Part shown: one piece after another, positions 1 to 9,131 of the stretch
Numbering within the stretch: position 1 is the first letter of the stretch
Layout of the letters: every line of letters starts with the position of its first letter
NCBI GenBank assembly: GCA_030018355.1
Contig: JASEFN010000003.1
Span: 226,497 to 290,496 of the forward strand
Direction: 5' to 3'
Origin: Caldisericia bacterium
GTDB lineage: Bacteria > Caldisericota > Caldisericia > B22-G15
DNA: 64,000 nt
Position numbers and translations under genes: made by a program
Notes under the pieces: generated by a model
What the model was told of the DNA's origin: nothing
Database searches by the model: none
What the model saw: only the letters and a program-made list of their open reading frames with translations

Positions 1-558
1 ATTGAAAAAGATAAAATAAATGATATATTTAAACCATTTGTAAAGTTAACAGAAAATGGAAGAGGTTTTGGTTTGGGTTTAAGTTTAGTAAAACATTATG
101 TAGATTTATTGAATGGAACTATTAATGTTGAAAGTGAAGTTGGAAAGGGTTCAATGTTTGTTGTAACTATTCCAATAAGAGTAATTGAAACAAAAGAAAT
201 TGAATTTAAAGAGAAAAAAGATATTTTAATAATTGATGAAAATGAATTAACAAGAATTTATTTAAAAAATATTTTAAGAAAATACAATATTATTGAAGCA
301 AGTAATTATAAAGAAGGTATAATAAAAGCATATGAGTCATATCCCAATATTATGATTATTCATTATAATTTACCAGAATTAAATGGATTAGAACTAATAA
401 GATATTTTAAAACACAAGAAGAGTTTAAAGATACAAAATTTATTTTATTTACAGTATCAAAAGAAATAGAAACTGATGAAGCAATAATTATCGATAAAGG
501 GACAAATCCAAATGATATTTTGGAAATTATAAATAATTTAATTGGAGGAAAAAGTTGA
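1..558 (+). CDS. Hybrid sensor histidine kinase, C-terminal part (5' end outside window)
   Basis: The frame is open from base 1, so the gene begins upstream of the window. The first residues match the F box (IFKPFVKL) and G2 box (GRGFGLGLSLVKHY, GKGSMFVV) of an HATPase_c domain, so this is the ATP-binding end of a histidine kinase. A receiver-like domain follows from about base 217 (DILIIDENELTR). Its usual phospho-acceptor Asp is replaced by His in IIHYNLPELNG (codon 361-363), and the usual KP motif near the end is absent, so it is probably a pseudo-receiver. The stop codon lies one base before the start of the receiver/HD-GYP gene, which suggests co-transcription and a shared pathway. The signal sensed cannot be told because the N-terminus is missing. 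Confidence 0.85.
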   Translation: MEKDKINDIFKPFVKLTENGRGFGLGLSLVKHYVDLLNGTINVESEVGKGSMFVVTIPIRVIETKEIEFKEKKDILIIDENELTRIYLKNILRKYNIIEASNYKEGIIKAYESYPNIMIIHYNLPELNGLELIRYFKTQEEFKDTKFILFTVSKEIETDEAIIIDKGTNPNDILEIINNLIGGKS

Positions 559-559
559 T

Positions 560-1591
560 ATGAAAATATTAATCGTTGAAGATGATCCTTTAACGAGAAA
601 AATGATGGAAAATATGATCAATTTGTTAAAATATGATTTTGAATCTGTTTCAAATGGAGTTGAGGCTATTAATGCTGTTAAAGAAAGAGATTTTGACATA
701 ATTTTGATGGATATAAATATGCCTTTAATGGATGGTATAAAAGCAACTGAAGAGATAAGAAAATTAGAGAAAGAGTGCTTTATTATTATGTTAACTTCTT
801 ATGGAGATGAAGAAATGATGAAAGATGCTGCATTAAAGGGCGCAGATGATTATATAATAAAACCAGTTGAATTAAATATATTAAAAACAAAAATTGAACT
901 TGCAAGAAAAACCTATATTTTTTATAAATATAAACACGAATTTTTAAAAGAGACAACAAAAAAATTGACATTAAAAGAAGAAGAGATCGAAAAGTTAATA
1001 AATGAAAATAGTAAACTAACCTTTGAACTTTTAGAAAAATTATCAAAGATTTCTGAATATAGAGATGATGAAACATTTGAACATACACAAAGAGTAGGAA
1101 CATTATCTTTTGAAATTTCATTGAAATTAAATCTTCCATATGATTTTTGTTATTATATTAAATATGCATCACCTTTGCATGATATTGGAAAAATTGGAAT
1201 TCCAGATAGAATTTTATTAAAACCTGCAAAACTTACAGATAGTGAATTTGAAATTATGAAACAACATACAATAATAGGTGCTGAAATTTTAAAAGGTTCA
1301 ACATCAGCAATATTAAAAATGGCAGAAACAATTGCTTTAACACATCATGAAAGATGGGATGGTAATGGTTATCCCAATAAACTCAAAGGATTGGAGATTC
1401 CTTTAGGAGGGAGAATAGTAAATATAATTGATTCAATTGATGCTATGGCAACGAAAAGACCTTATAAAGAAAAATATAGTGAAGAAAGGGTTTTAGATGA
1501 GATTAAAAATAATAAAGAAAAGAGATATGACCCACTTTTAGTTGATTTAGTTATAAACTTTTGGGATGAAATAAGAGAGAATTACTATTAA
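560..1591 (+). CDS. Response regulator with HD-GYP domain (probable c-di-GMP phosphodiesterase)
   Basis: This 343-residue protein starts at ATG 560, 11 nt after GGAGG at 544-548; an upstream in-frame TTG at 542 is less likely. Residues 1-120 are a receiver domain with acidic pair D8/D9, phospho-acceptor D51 (ILMDINMP), T79 and K101. Residues 125-165 look like a charged helical linker. The rest is an HD-GYP domain with HD at 207-208 (HDIGKIG) and HHERWDGNGYP at 262-272. Family knowledge gives hydrolysis of cyclic di-GMP in the cytoplasm, controlled by phosphorylation. The adjoining kinase gene is the obvious candidate partner, and a GGDEF cyclase lies 0.6 kb downstream on the other strand. Confidence 0.93.
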   Translation: MKILIVEDDPLTRKMMENMINLLKYDFESVSNGVEAINAVKERDFDIILMDINMPLMDGIKATEEIRKLEKECFIIMLTSYGDEEMMKDAALKGADDYIIKPVELNILKTKIELARKTYIFYKYKHEFLKETTKKLTLKEEEIEKLINENSKLTFELLEKLSKISEYRDDETFEHTQRVGTLSFEISLKLNLPYDFCYYIKYASPLHDIGKIGIPDRILLKPAKLTDSEFEIMKQHTIIGAEILKGSTSAILKMAETIALTHHERWDGNGYPNKLKGLEIPLGGRIVNIIDSIDAMATKRPYKEKYSEERVLDEIKNNKEKRYDPLLVDLVINFWDEIRENYY

Positions 1592-1601
1592 GGAGGTTAA
1601 T

Positions 1602-2198
1602 ATGTACACAAGAACACTTGAAGAATACTTAAACCTTTTATCTTCTCCTTCACCAACTCCTGGAGGTGGTAGTGTAGGTGATTTGATGCTTTCATTTTCA
1701 GCAAGTCTTCTTTCTATGGTATGTGGATTATCAAAAGGAGTTGAAACTTATATTGAAGATTTAAAAAAACTAAGAGATGAATTTTATAATTTATCAATTG
1801 AAGATGAGGAGTCATTTAATTTAGTAATGAATGCTTATAAATTGCCAAAAGAGAGTGATGAAGAAAAGAAAATTAGAAAAGAAAAGATACAGGAAGCACT
1901 AAAAAAGGCAACAGAGACCCCTTTTAAAAGTTTAAAACTTGCTAAAAATTTAATTCCATTTATTGAAATTTTATTGAAGGAAGGTAATAAAAATGCAATT
2001 TCTGATATTGGTGTTGCTATACTTTCATTAAAAAGTGGTGCTTTATCTTCATATTTAAATGTAAAGATAAATTTAAATTCTATTAAAGATGATAATTTTG
2101 TAAATGAAATTAGTAATGAATGTGAAAAAATAAAAAATGAGATTTTAGAATTTGCCGAAAGAAGTTTTAAAGAAGTCTTAAATATTTTAAATCAATAA
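1602..2198 (+). CDS. fchA: Methenyltetrahydrofolate cyclohydrolase / cyclodeaminase family protein
   Basis: The 198-residue protein has the family hallmark near its N-terminus, PSPTPGGGS followed by a small-residue helix, and is otherwise helical. This family (FTCD_C / FchA) includes formiminotetrahydrofolate cyclodeaminase and stand-alone methenyl-THF cyclohydrolase. The start is set by a strong AAGGAGG 6 nt upstream. No histidine-degradation genes are nearby. The window does carry formate-THF ligase, a FolD with lost catalytic residues and SHMT, so cyclohydrolase (5,10-methenyl-THF to 10-formyl-THF) is the likelier role; that is inference. It ends in a 7-bp tail-to-tail overlap with the GGDEF gene. 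Confidence 0.82.
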   Translation: MYTRTLEEYLNLLSSPSPTPGGGSVGDLMLSFSASLLSMVCGLSKGVETYIEDLKKLRDEFYNLSIEDEESFNLVMNAYKLPKESDEEKKIRKEKIQEALKKATETPFKSLKLAKNLIPFIEILLKEGNKNAISDIGVAILSLKSGALSSYLNVKINLNSIKDDNFVNEISNECEKIKNEILEFAERSFKEVLNILNQ

Positions 2199-3727
2199 TA
2201 AACCCTATCTCCTCCTAAAGATTTTGAAAAGTAAGCATATTTATCTGCTTTTTCTAAAAGTTCTATTGAATTAATTGCATCTTCTGGATATGTAGATATG
2301 CCAATGCTAGCAGTTATTTTTACACCTTCAATTTCACTTGCATTTATTTCCTCTTTTAATCTATCTGCAATTTTTTTTGCACCTTCTTTATCTGTCATAG
2401 GCAAAACTATTACAAATTCATCTCCACCATATCTAAATGCATAATCTGATTTCCTTATAATTCTTTGAACTATTCTTGCAATATTAACAAGAATTAAACT
2501 ACCAACTTGATGGCCTTTTGTATCGTTGATTCTTTTAAAATTATCAAGGTCAAAAAATATAATAGATAAAGGTAAATTATATCTTTTTGCCTTTTCAAAC
2601 TCCTTTTCAACTGTTTCTTTTAAAAATCTAAAATTTCCTAATCCAGTTAACTCATCAATTAAACTTAACTTTTTTGTTTCCTCATAAAGTTTTGCATTTA
2701 TTATTGCAACACCTATAGTATTGGAAAGTGTTTCAATTAAAAGAACATCACTTTCTGTAAATCTATTATAAACTTTTGATTCAATATTAATAACACCAAT
2801 TGGTTCATTTTCATAAAATATAGGAACTGCAAGTTCAGATTTTGTGCCTAAATCTTCTATATAATCAGGATCTTTTGACACATCATTAACAACAATTGTT
2901 TTTCTTTCTCTAAACGCCTTTGTTATTATGCCTTTTGGATAATCTATATCTATTTCAAAATTTTTTATATGGAATCCAAAATTTACCAATTCTTTCAATT
3001 TATTATCAACTTTGAGCAAAATACCAACCTTTTCATAACCAAAATTATTAACGAGAACATATACAATTTTCTCTAAAAGATCAATCGTATTTAATGATGA
3101 AAGAAAATAATTTGATATTTGATTTATTATATTAATTAATTTTAATTTTTCTTCAATCTCTTTTATTGAATAAATTCTCTCGATAGATATATTTAAAAGA
3201 TTTCCAATTGTAAGTAATGAATCAATTTCAGTTTTACTCAAACTTTTTTCACTCTCAACCCCCAAAACCCCCTTAATTTTATTTTTTATGAATATTGGAT
3301 AAACAAATTCAGATTTAATGTTCTCAACAACTTTTAAATAAGTTTTTTCTTTTGTTACATCATCTATATAAATCCAATTTTTTGTTTCAAAAACTTTAGA
3401 TAAAATACCTTCTCCAAGTTTTATCCTTCTTTTGTCAATTTCGTATGTTCTTAAGTTATAAGTTCCCTTTAACACAAGTTCATTAGTCTCTTCATCAAGA
3501 AAATAAATAAAAACATTTTTAAAACCAAGAATTTTATAAATATAATCTGAAATTTTAATTAATAATTTGTCTAAATCAGTTTCTTTTATTGTTAATTCTG
3601 ATAATTTATAGATATTTTTAATTTTATTCTCATAAAACTCTATTTTTAGAGCAATAATATTCTTAAAAAAAATAAAAATAATTAAAAAAATTAATATAAA
3701 AATTAAACTAATTAATAAAATTTGCAT
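2192..3727 (-). CDS. Membrane-anchored GAF-GAF-GGDEF diguanylate cyclase
   Basis: This is a 511-residue protein. Residues 1-25 form one strongly hydrophobic N-terminal segment, probably a membrane anchor. Two GAF domains follow, at about 45-190 and 205-345, then a GGDEF domain at about 350-511. The catalytic loop is intact (RYGGDEF), and an inhibitory-site RKSD sits five residues before GGDEF, so both cyclase activity (2 GTP to c-di-GMP) and product inhibition are expected. The GAF domains probably sense a small ligand or redox state. AAGGAAG precedes the ATG. It may oppose the HD-GYP protein encoded at 560-1591. Confidence 0.92.
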   Translation of the reverse strand: MQILLISLIFILIFLIIFIFFKNIIALKIEFYENKIKNIYKLSELTIKETDLDKLLIKISDYIYKILGFKNVFIYFLDEETNELVLKGTYNLRTYEIDKRRIKLGEGILSKVFETKNWIYIDDVTKEKTYLKVVENIKSEFVYPIFIKNKIKGVLGVESEKSLSKTEIDSLLTIGNLLNISIERIYSIKEIEEKLKLINIINQISNYFLSSLNTIDLLEKIVYVLVNNFGYEKVGILLKVDNKLKELVNFGFHIKNFEIDIDYPKGIITKAFRERKTIVVNDVSKDPDYIEDLGTKSELAVPIFYENEPIGVINIESKVYNRFTESDVLLIETLSNTIGVAIINAKLYEETKKLSLIDELTGLGNFRFLKETVEKEFEKAKRYNLPLSIIFFDLDNFKRINDTKGHQVGSLILVNIARIVQRIIRKSDYAFRYGGDEFVIVLPMTDKEGAKKIADRLKEEINASEIEGVKITASIGISTYPEDAINSIELLEKADKYAYFSKSLGGDRVYY

Positions 3728-3746
3728 TTTACTTCCTTAAATAAAA

Positions 3747-4955
3747 TTATTCAAAATAATTTTCAACTATTTTCATTATACTATATTTTATGGCTTCATA
3801 AAAAAGTCCACCTTGTAGATACCCAATATAAGGCTCTTTTAGTGGTGCATCAAAAGAAAATTCGATAGATGAGCCTTGTGTAAATGTTCCTGCTGCCATA
3901 ATTACTTCATAATTGAAGAAATCTTCTTTTATTGGTTCTAAAAAAACATCTGAATCTATTGGTGAAAATTTTTGAACAAGTTGTGCAAATTTTATTAATT
4001 TATCTCTACTTTCAAATTTGATTCCAAGAAGTGTATCTCCTCTTTTTTCATACCATTGCGGGAAAACCTCAAAATTATATTTTTTTAATAAATTTGATGC
4101 AAATGTTATTCCTTTAAGTGTTTCACATACAATATGAGGTGCAAAATATAAACCTAAATAAGCAAATCTTTTAAAGTTTATTTGAGCACCTCCATATTTT
4201 CCAATGCCAGGAGATGTTAAAAGAGAAGCACATTTTTCAATAAGTTTACCTTTTCCAGCAATATAACCTCCAAATGGCGTTATTCCTCCTCCAGGATTTT
4301 TTGTCATTGAGCCAGCAATAAGATCTGCTCCATATGTGGTTGGTTCTTTTTCTTCAACAAATTCACCATAACAATTATCAACAAAAACTATAATATCTTC
4401 CTTTATTTCTCTAATTTTTTTAATATATTCACCAATCTCTTCATTTGTTAAAGTTCTTCTATTTCCACTATAACCCATAGATTTTTGAATAAAAACCATC
4501 TTTGTTTTTTTAGAAATAACTTTTTTTAAATCTTGTGGATTATTTATTAAATCAATTTCTTTGTAAAGAACATTCATATCTTTTAATGAAAGAGGAGATT
4601 TTTTAATTCCAATAATTCTTTGTATTGTGTCGTATGGTTCTCCTGTTATTGTTAAAAGCTCATCATCGGGTTTTAATAAGGAGAATAGAACAATAGAAAT
4701 TGCATGAGATCCAGATGAAATTTGAGATCTAACAAGAGAATCTTCAGCATCAAAGACTTTAGCAAATACTCTTTCAAGTTTTTCTCTTCCAATATCACCA
4801 AATCCATAACCAGTTGAATCACAAAAATCGCTCTCTCTAACCTTAAATTCTCTAAATGCTTCAATCACCTTTATAAAATTTTTTTCTTTTATTTTTTCAT
4901 ATTCTTTTATCTTATTTTGAATTTCATCTTCAACCTTTTTTATGATATCTTCCAT
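3747..4955 (-). CDS. ynbB: PLP-dependent methionine gamma-lyase-like (aluminium resistance / YnbB) family protein
   Basis: The 402-residue sequence matches the COG4100 / Met_gamma_lyase family of fold-type I PLP enzymes. The DSTGYGFGD motif near the N-terminus, the SSGSHA phosphate-binding segment and the probable Schiff-base lysine in GSMTKNPGGG are all visible. Members are annotated as methionine gamma-lyase-like or aluminium resistance proteins, but the true substrate is not established. It lies 3' of miaA with a 16-bp overlap, the same neighbourhood seen in Firmicutes. A GAGGA precedes the ATG. Confidence 0.85.
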   Translation of the reverse strand: MEDIIKKVEDEIQNKIKEYEKIKEKNFIKVIEAFREFKVRESDFCDSTGYGFGDIGREKLERVFAKVFDAEDSLVRSQISSGSHAISIVLFSLLKPDDELLTITGEPYDTIQRIIGIKKSPLSLKDMNVLYKEIDLINNPQDLKKVISKKTKMVFIQKSMGYSGNRRTLTNEEIGEYIKKIREIKEDIIVFVDNCYGEFVEEKEPTTYGADLIAGSMTKNPGGGITPFGGYIAGKGKLIEKCASLLTSPGIGKYGGAQINFKRFAYLGLYFAPHIVCETLKGITFASNLLKKYNFEVFPQWYEKRGDTLLGIKFESRDKLIKFAQLVQKFSPIDSDVFLEPIKEDFFNYEVIMAAGTFTQGSSIEFSFDAPLKEPYIGYLQGGLFYEAIKYSIMKIVENYFE

Positions 4956-5854
4956 CTATTCCTCACAATTTCTAAAATCTCATCAACAACTTTTTCACTA
5001 TCTTTATTCTCAATATTAATAAAAATTATATCTTTTTCTTTTCTTAACCATATAATCTGTTTTCTTGCATATTCTTTTGTTTTTTTAATAATCTCATTTT
5101 TACATGTTGTAATATTTATTTCTCCTTTTAAATATTTTAAAACTTCTTCATAACCTATTGCTTTAATTGATGTTTTGGAAAAACCAAATTTTTCATTTAT
5201 ATATTTAACTTCTTCAACAAAACCTCTTTCAAACATTCTTTCAACTCTATCTTTTATTTTCTCATAAAGAAGTTTTCTATCCATTATTAAGGCAATTTTT
5301 ATTGAATCAAATCTTTCTATCATATTTTGAAAAGTTGAAAAAGGTTTATTGTAAATATAAAAAACTTCTAACGCTCTAACAATTCTCTTTTTATCATTTT
5401 TTGAGATTTTATTTGCATACTCTGGATCAACTCTTTTTAATTCTTCATAAAGAGAATCTAAGCCCTCTTTATTTACTCTTTCTAATAAATTTTTTCTTAT
5501 TGTATCATCTTTTTCAGGTGGATCAAAATATAAAAGAGTTCTTAAATATAAGCCTGTTCCCCCAACAATTATTGGCATTTTTCCTTTATTTATAATCTCA
5601 TCAATCTTTTTCAATGCAATCTCTTTATATAAGCCACTTGAAAACTCTTCATTTGGATCAATTATGTCAATAAGGTGATGAGGTATACCTTCCATCTCAT
5701 CTTTTTTTATTTTATTTGTTCCAATATTCATATATTTATACACTTGAAAGGCATCACAAGAGATAATTTCTCCATTAATTTTTTTTGCGAGTTTTACTCC
5801 TATTTCACTTTTTCCTACTCCTGTAGGACCTCCAATATATATTACCTTTTTCAT
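4940..5854 (-). CDS. miaA: tRNA dimethylallyltransferase
   Basis: This 304-residue protein has the P-loop GGPTGVGKSE, the DAFQVYKYMNIGT segment, the PHHLID motif and GGTGLYLR, all typical of MiaA. It transfers a dimethylallyl group to N6 of adenosine 37 in tRNAs reading UNN codons. There is no Shine-Dalgarno before the ATG; instead a TATTAT box ends 7 nt upstream, so a leaderless transcript is possible. The start faces uvrC across only 15 bp. The gene is followed by the overlapping ynbB-like gene, presumably in one operon. Confidence 0.95.
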   Translation of the reverse strand: MKKVIYIGGPTGVGKSEIGVKLAKKINGEIISCDAFQVYKYMNIGTNKIKKDEMEGIPHHLIDIIDPNEEFSSGLYKEIALKKIDEIINKGKMPIIVGGTGLYLRTLLYFDPPEKDDTIRKNLLERVNKEGLDSLYEELKRVDPEYANKISKNDKKRIVRALEVFYIYNKPFSTFQNMIERFDSIKIALIMDRKLLYEKIKDRVERMFERGFVEEVKYINEKFGFSKTSIKAIGYEEVLKYLKGEINITTCKNEIIKKTKEYARKQIIWLRKEKDIIFINIENKDSEKVVDEILEIVRNRWKIS

Positions 5855-5860
5855 CTATTT

Positions 5861-5867
5861 TATAATA
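5861..5867. promoter_or_regulatory. Overlapping divergent -10 boxes between miaA and uvrC
   Basis: The 15-bp gap contains TATAAT on the plus strand (5861-5866) and TATTAT on the minus strand (5867-5862). Plus-strand transcription would start at about 5873, near the uvrC ATG codons at 5870 and 5885. Minus-strand transcription would start at about the miaA ATG. No convincing -35 element was seen for either. The assignment rests on position and sequence only. Confidence 0.4.
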
Positions 5868-5869
5868 CA

Positions 5870-7492
5870 ATGAATTTAAGAGATATGAAATGGCCAGATG
5901 ATCTTAAAAAAGTACCCTCTGCTTCTGGAGTTTACATTTTTTACAATGATAAAAATGAAGTAATTTATGTTGGAAAAGCAACCTCATTGAAAGAGAGGTT
6001 AAGAAGTTACCTTGACACTAAGAGTGTTATTTTTCCAAAAGATAAAATTTTAAGAGAATCAATTTCTAATTTTGATTACATTGTAACATCTTCACCCTCA
6101 GAAGCACTTCTTCTTGAAGCAAATTTAATTAAAAAACATAAACCAAAATATAATATAAGATTAAAAGATGATAAATCTTATCCATATTTAAAAATTGTTA
6201 TGGATGATTTTCCATATATTGAAGTTAAAAGAGGATTAAAACAAGATAACGCTCTTTATTTTGGTCCTTTTGTTGATGTTAAATCATTAAGAAGAGTTGT
6301 TTCTTTGGGAAGGAAGATATTTAAATTAAGAAGGTGCATAAAAAAACTTCCAAATAAAAAATGTATCTATTTTGATATTGGGGAATGTAGTGCACCATGT
6401 ATAGGAAATATATCAAAAGAAGATTATCAAAAGAAAGTTAAAGATTTTATTTTATTTATTAAAAATGATTATAAAAAATTAAAAGATTCTCTTATAACAC
6501 AGATGAATGAATATGTTAAAAAACTTCAATTTGAAAAAGCAGCAGTAATAAGAGATTCAATAAAGGCAATTGATAAAGTTTTTTATTCTCAAAGAGTATT
6601 AACAAATGAAGATATATCATTTGATGTAATTTATCTAATAAAAGAAAAAGATAGAGTTTTAATTGAGTATTTAGAAATAAGAAATGGAAGGCTTATATTT
6701 GAAAAACCTTATGAGATGATAGGAAATAGTGAATCAAAAGAAATTATTTCAACATTTATTTCATTATTTTATTCAAGAAAAATTGATGCTCCAGATTTAA
6801 TAATTACAAATTATAAATTAGCCAAAAAAGATGAAATAAAGAAATTTTTACAAGAGAAGTTTAGAAAAGATATTGTCATAAGGTTACCTAAAAGTGATTT
6901 TGAAAAGAGTGTAGTTGAATTTGCGAGTGAAAATGCAAAAGAACATCTAATGAAATTAATTTCACCAATTAAAGATGAAACACTTAAAAAAATAAAGGAA
7001 CTATTAAAATTAAATAAAATTCCAGAATATATTGAAGGTTATGATATCTCAAATATTAGAGGAAAATATGCAGTTGGATCTCTTGTTGTTTTTCAAAATG
7101 GAGTTCCAAAAAAAGATTTTTATAGAAAATTTAAAATAAAGTTCACAAAAGGACCAGATGATTATGGAATGCTTAAGGAGGTTTTTTTAAGAAGATTTTC
7201 TCATATTGGTGATAAGAAATTTTCTTGGGAACCAGATTTAATTTTGATAGACGGAGGTAAAGGACAACTAAATATTGCTCTTGAAGTTAAAAAAGAACTA
7301 AATTTACCCTATAAATTTATTTCAATTGCAAAAGAAAATGAAATTCTCTTTTTTGAAGATTTTGATTATGAGATTGTTCTTCCAAAAAATAGTGATGTTC
7401 TTCAACTCTTTCAAAAAATAAGAGATGAGGCTCATAGATTTGCTAAAAATTATTTTAAAAAACTTTTAAGAAAAGGTGAGTTAGATAGTTAA
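5870..7492 (+). CDS. uvrC: Excinuclease ABC subunit C, lacking the C-terminal HhH region
   Basis: The 540-residue product has the GIY-YIG nuclease domain at residues 15-100 (GVYIFYN, VIYVGKATSLKERL), a UVR motif near 205-240 (LQFEKAAVIRD) and the RNase H-like second nuclease domain (EGYDISNIRG, LILIDGGKGQL, RDEAHRFA). UvrC makes both incisions in nucleotide excision repair. The protein stops about 15 residues after RDEAHRFA, exactly where the tandem helix-hairpin-helix domain normally follows. The next bases belong to the convergent kinase gene, so the domain is truly absent here. The start is placed at ATG 5870 because homology begins there; the open frame upstream to 5675 is antisense to miaA. 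ATG 5885 is the alternative. Confidence 0.9.
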   Translation: MNLRDMKWPDDLKKVPSASGVYIFYNDKNEVIYVGKATSLKERLRSYLDTKSVIFPKDKILRESISNFDYIVTSSPSEALLLEANLIKKHKPKYNIRLKDDKSYPYLKIVMDDFPYIEVKRGLKQDNALYFGPFVDVKSLRRVVSLGRKIFKLRRCIKKLPNKKCIYFDIGECSAPCIGNISKEDYQKKVKDFILFIKNDYKKLKDSLITQMNEYVKKLQFEKAAVIRDSIKAIDKVFYSQRVLTNEDISFDVIYLIKEKDRVLIEYLEIRNGRLIFEKPYEMIGNSESKEIISTFISLFYSRKIDAPDLIITNYKLAKKDEIKKFLQEKFRKDIVIRLPKSDFEKSVVEFASENAKEHLMKLISPIKDETLKKIKELLKLNKIPEYIEGYDISNIRGKYAVGSLVVFQNGVPKKDFYRKFKIKFTKGPDDYGMLKEVFLRRFSHIGDKKFSWEPDLILIDGGKGQLNIALEVKKELNLPYKFISIAKENEILFFEDFDYEIVLPKNSDVLQLFQKIRDEAHRFAKNYFKKLLRKGELDS

Positions 7493-9069
7493 TATTTAAA
7501 AGAACCATCTCCAATAAATTCTCTTAAAATTGATGTTTTGGGAACATCTGTTGGTTGTAGAGGCACAAAATGATCTAAAAAATTTAAAAGAATATTTGCT
7601 TTTACATATTCATCATCTTTTTCATCTATACTTAAAAGATTTCTCTCTGCATAATACTTTAATATTGGAAGTTCATATAAAAGAGAGGAGTTAAACATAA
7701 CATCTACACTTTCTTGAAATGGAAATATATATTTCTCTTCACCCTGAATTACATTTTTCCACTGCTTTATAGTTTCTTTTGGTGAAATTTTTCTAAAAAC
7801 TGCGTCTCTAACTATCCTTCTAATTAATCTTAAATCTCTTGTTGGGATTCTATTTAAATTATCAAAATTTATTTGAGTTAAAGCAGAGATATAAATTTTA
7901 AATTTTAATTTTTCATCAATCTCCTCAGTTAAAATAGGATTAAGAGAATGAAGTCCTTCAACTAAAATAATCATTCCATCTTGTGGCTCTATTTCATAAC
8001 CTTTGACTCTTTTTCCAGTAGCAAAATTAAATTTAGGAGAATGAATTTTTTTTCCATTTAATAATTCACTTATATTTTTTTGAAGAAATTTATAATCAAT
8101 AGAGGCTATTGATTCATAATCAGGTTCACCATACTCATTTAAAGGAGTTTTCTCTCTATCAAGAAAATAATCATCAGTAGAAATGGTAATTGGTTTAAAG
8201 CCAATTACTCTAAGATAAATTCCAAGTTTTTTTGTAAATGTTGTTTTACCAGATGATGTAGGACCAGCAATTAAAACTAACTTACTTTTTCTTTCATAAA
8301 TCAAATCACCAATCTCTTTTATCTTTTTTTCATGAAGCACCTCTTGAATTAAAATCAGTTCTAAAATTTCATTTTTAATTATTTTTTCATTTAAATCACC
8401 AACAAATTTTACACCAAGAGTATTTATCCAGTTTTGAGACTCTTCAAATGTATTGAAAAGTTTTTCTCTTTTATCTATATCTCCAACTCTATATTTATCT
8501 TTTTTGTCTGGCAAAAGAATTAAAAAACCATTTCTATAGGGTTTAATGTCAAAAACTTTTATCATACCTGTTCTTGGAAGGAGAGGGCCTAAAAAATATG
8601 AATAATAATCATCAATTGAATAAACAGTTATTATATCTTTTGAAAGATATTTAAATAGTTTTGGTTCAAAATTTCCTCTTTTGATTGAGAGAAGTTTTAT
8701 TGCATCTTCTTTTCTTAAGTCAAATTTCTTTAAGTAAACATCATTTTTTATTAGTTTTATTAATTCATTTTTTATTATTGGTACAAGATCTTTTATTTCT
8801 TTACTTTCTATAACTTCACCATAAATTCCATCGCCATATGAGTATTTAATTTGGACTGTGAGATTAAAAAGAGAATTAAATAGATATGAAATAAGAAAAG
8901 TTATAGTTCTTTCATAGGTTCTCATTCCCTCCATATCTTGAATATCAATAAGTTTAAAGGTTGAATTTTCTTCTATTTCATCTAAAAAACCAACTCTTCT
9001 ATTATTTACTATTGCTGAAGTATAAGGATAATCTATGTCGCTAATTAAGTCTATTAACCTTATTCTCAT
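7489..9069 (-). CDS. Uridine kinase-like nucleoside kinase with N-terminal ThrRS-like (SAD) region
   Basis: In this 526-residue protein the C-terminal half is a P-loop kinase of the uridine kinase / phosphoribulokinase type, with AGPTSSGKTTF, the STDDYF catalytic segment and LVEGLHSLNP. The N-terminal ~250 residues resemble the TGS/second-additional-domain region of threonyl-tRNA synthetase (for example around KEDAIKLLSIKRGN). The same architecture is known in Firmicutes and Thermotoga nucleoside kinases of similar length. The nucleoside substrate is not settled by sequence. A TAAAAT box ends 7 nt before the ATG and there is no SD. The 3' end overlaps uvrC by 4 bp tail-to-tail. Confidence 0.85.
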   Translation of the reverse strand: MRIRLIDLISDIDYPYTSAIVNNRRVGFLDEIEENSTFKLIDIQDMEGMRTYERTITFLISYLFNSLFNLTVQIKYSYGDGIYGEVIESKEIKDLVPIIKNELIKLIKNDVYLKKFDLRKEDAIKLLSIKRGNFEPKLFKYLSKDIITVYSIDDYYSYFLGPLLPRTGMIKVFDIKPYRNGFLILLPDKKDKYRVGDIDKREKLFNTFEESQNWINTLGVKFVGDLNEKIIKNEILELILIQEVLHEKKIKEIGDLIYERKSKLVLIAGPTSSGKTTFTKKLGIYLRVIGFKPITISTDDYFLDREKTPLNEYGEPDYESIASIDYKFLQKNISELLNGKKIHSPKFNFATGKRVKGYEIEPQDGMIILVEGLHSLNPILTEEIDEKLKFKIYISALTQINFDNLNRIPTRDLRLIRRIVRDAVFRKISPKETIKQWKNVIQGEEKYIFPFQESVDVMFNSSLLYELPILKYYAERNLLSIDEKDDEYVKANILLNFLDHFVPLQPTDVPKTSILREFIGDGSFKY

Positions 9070-9131
9070 CTATTTAATTTTAACATTTATGTTGTAAAAT
9101 TATTAAGAGTCATAATTTTATGGAGGATAAA

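Noticed and set aside
5675..5869. N-terminal extension of uvrC (65 extra codons)
   Set aside because: It is antisense to miaA, shows no UvrC homology, and GIY-YIG homology starts after ATG 5870.
9070..9131. Glycine riboswitch or clear promoter before glyA
   Set aside because: The leader is too short for the aptamer. TTAACA at 9080 has no -10 at a normal distance.
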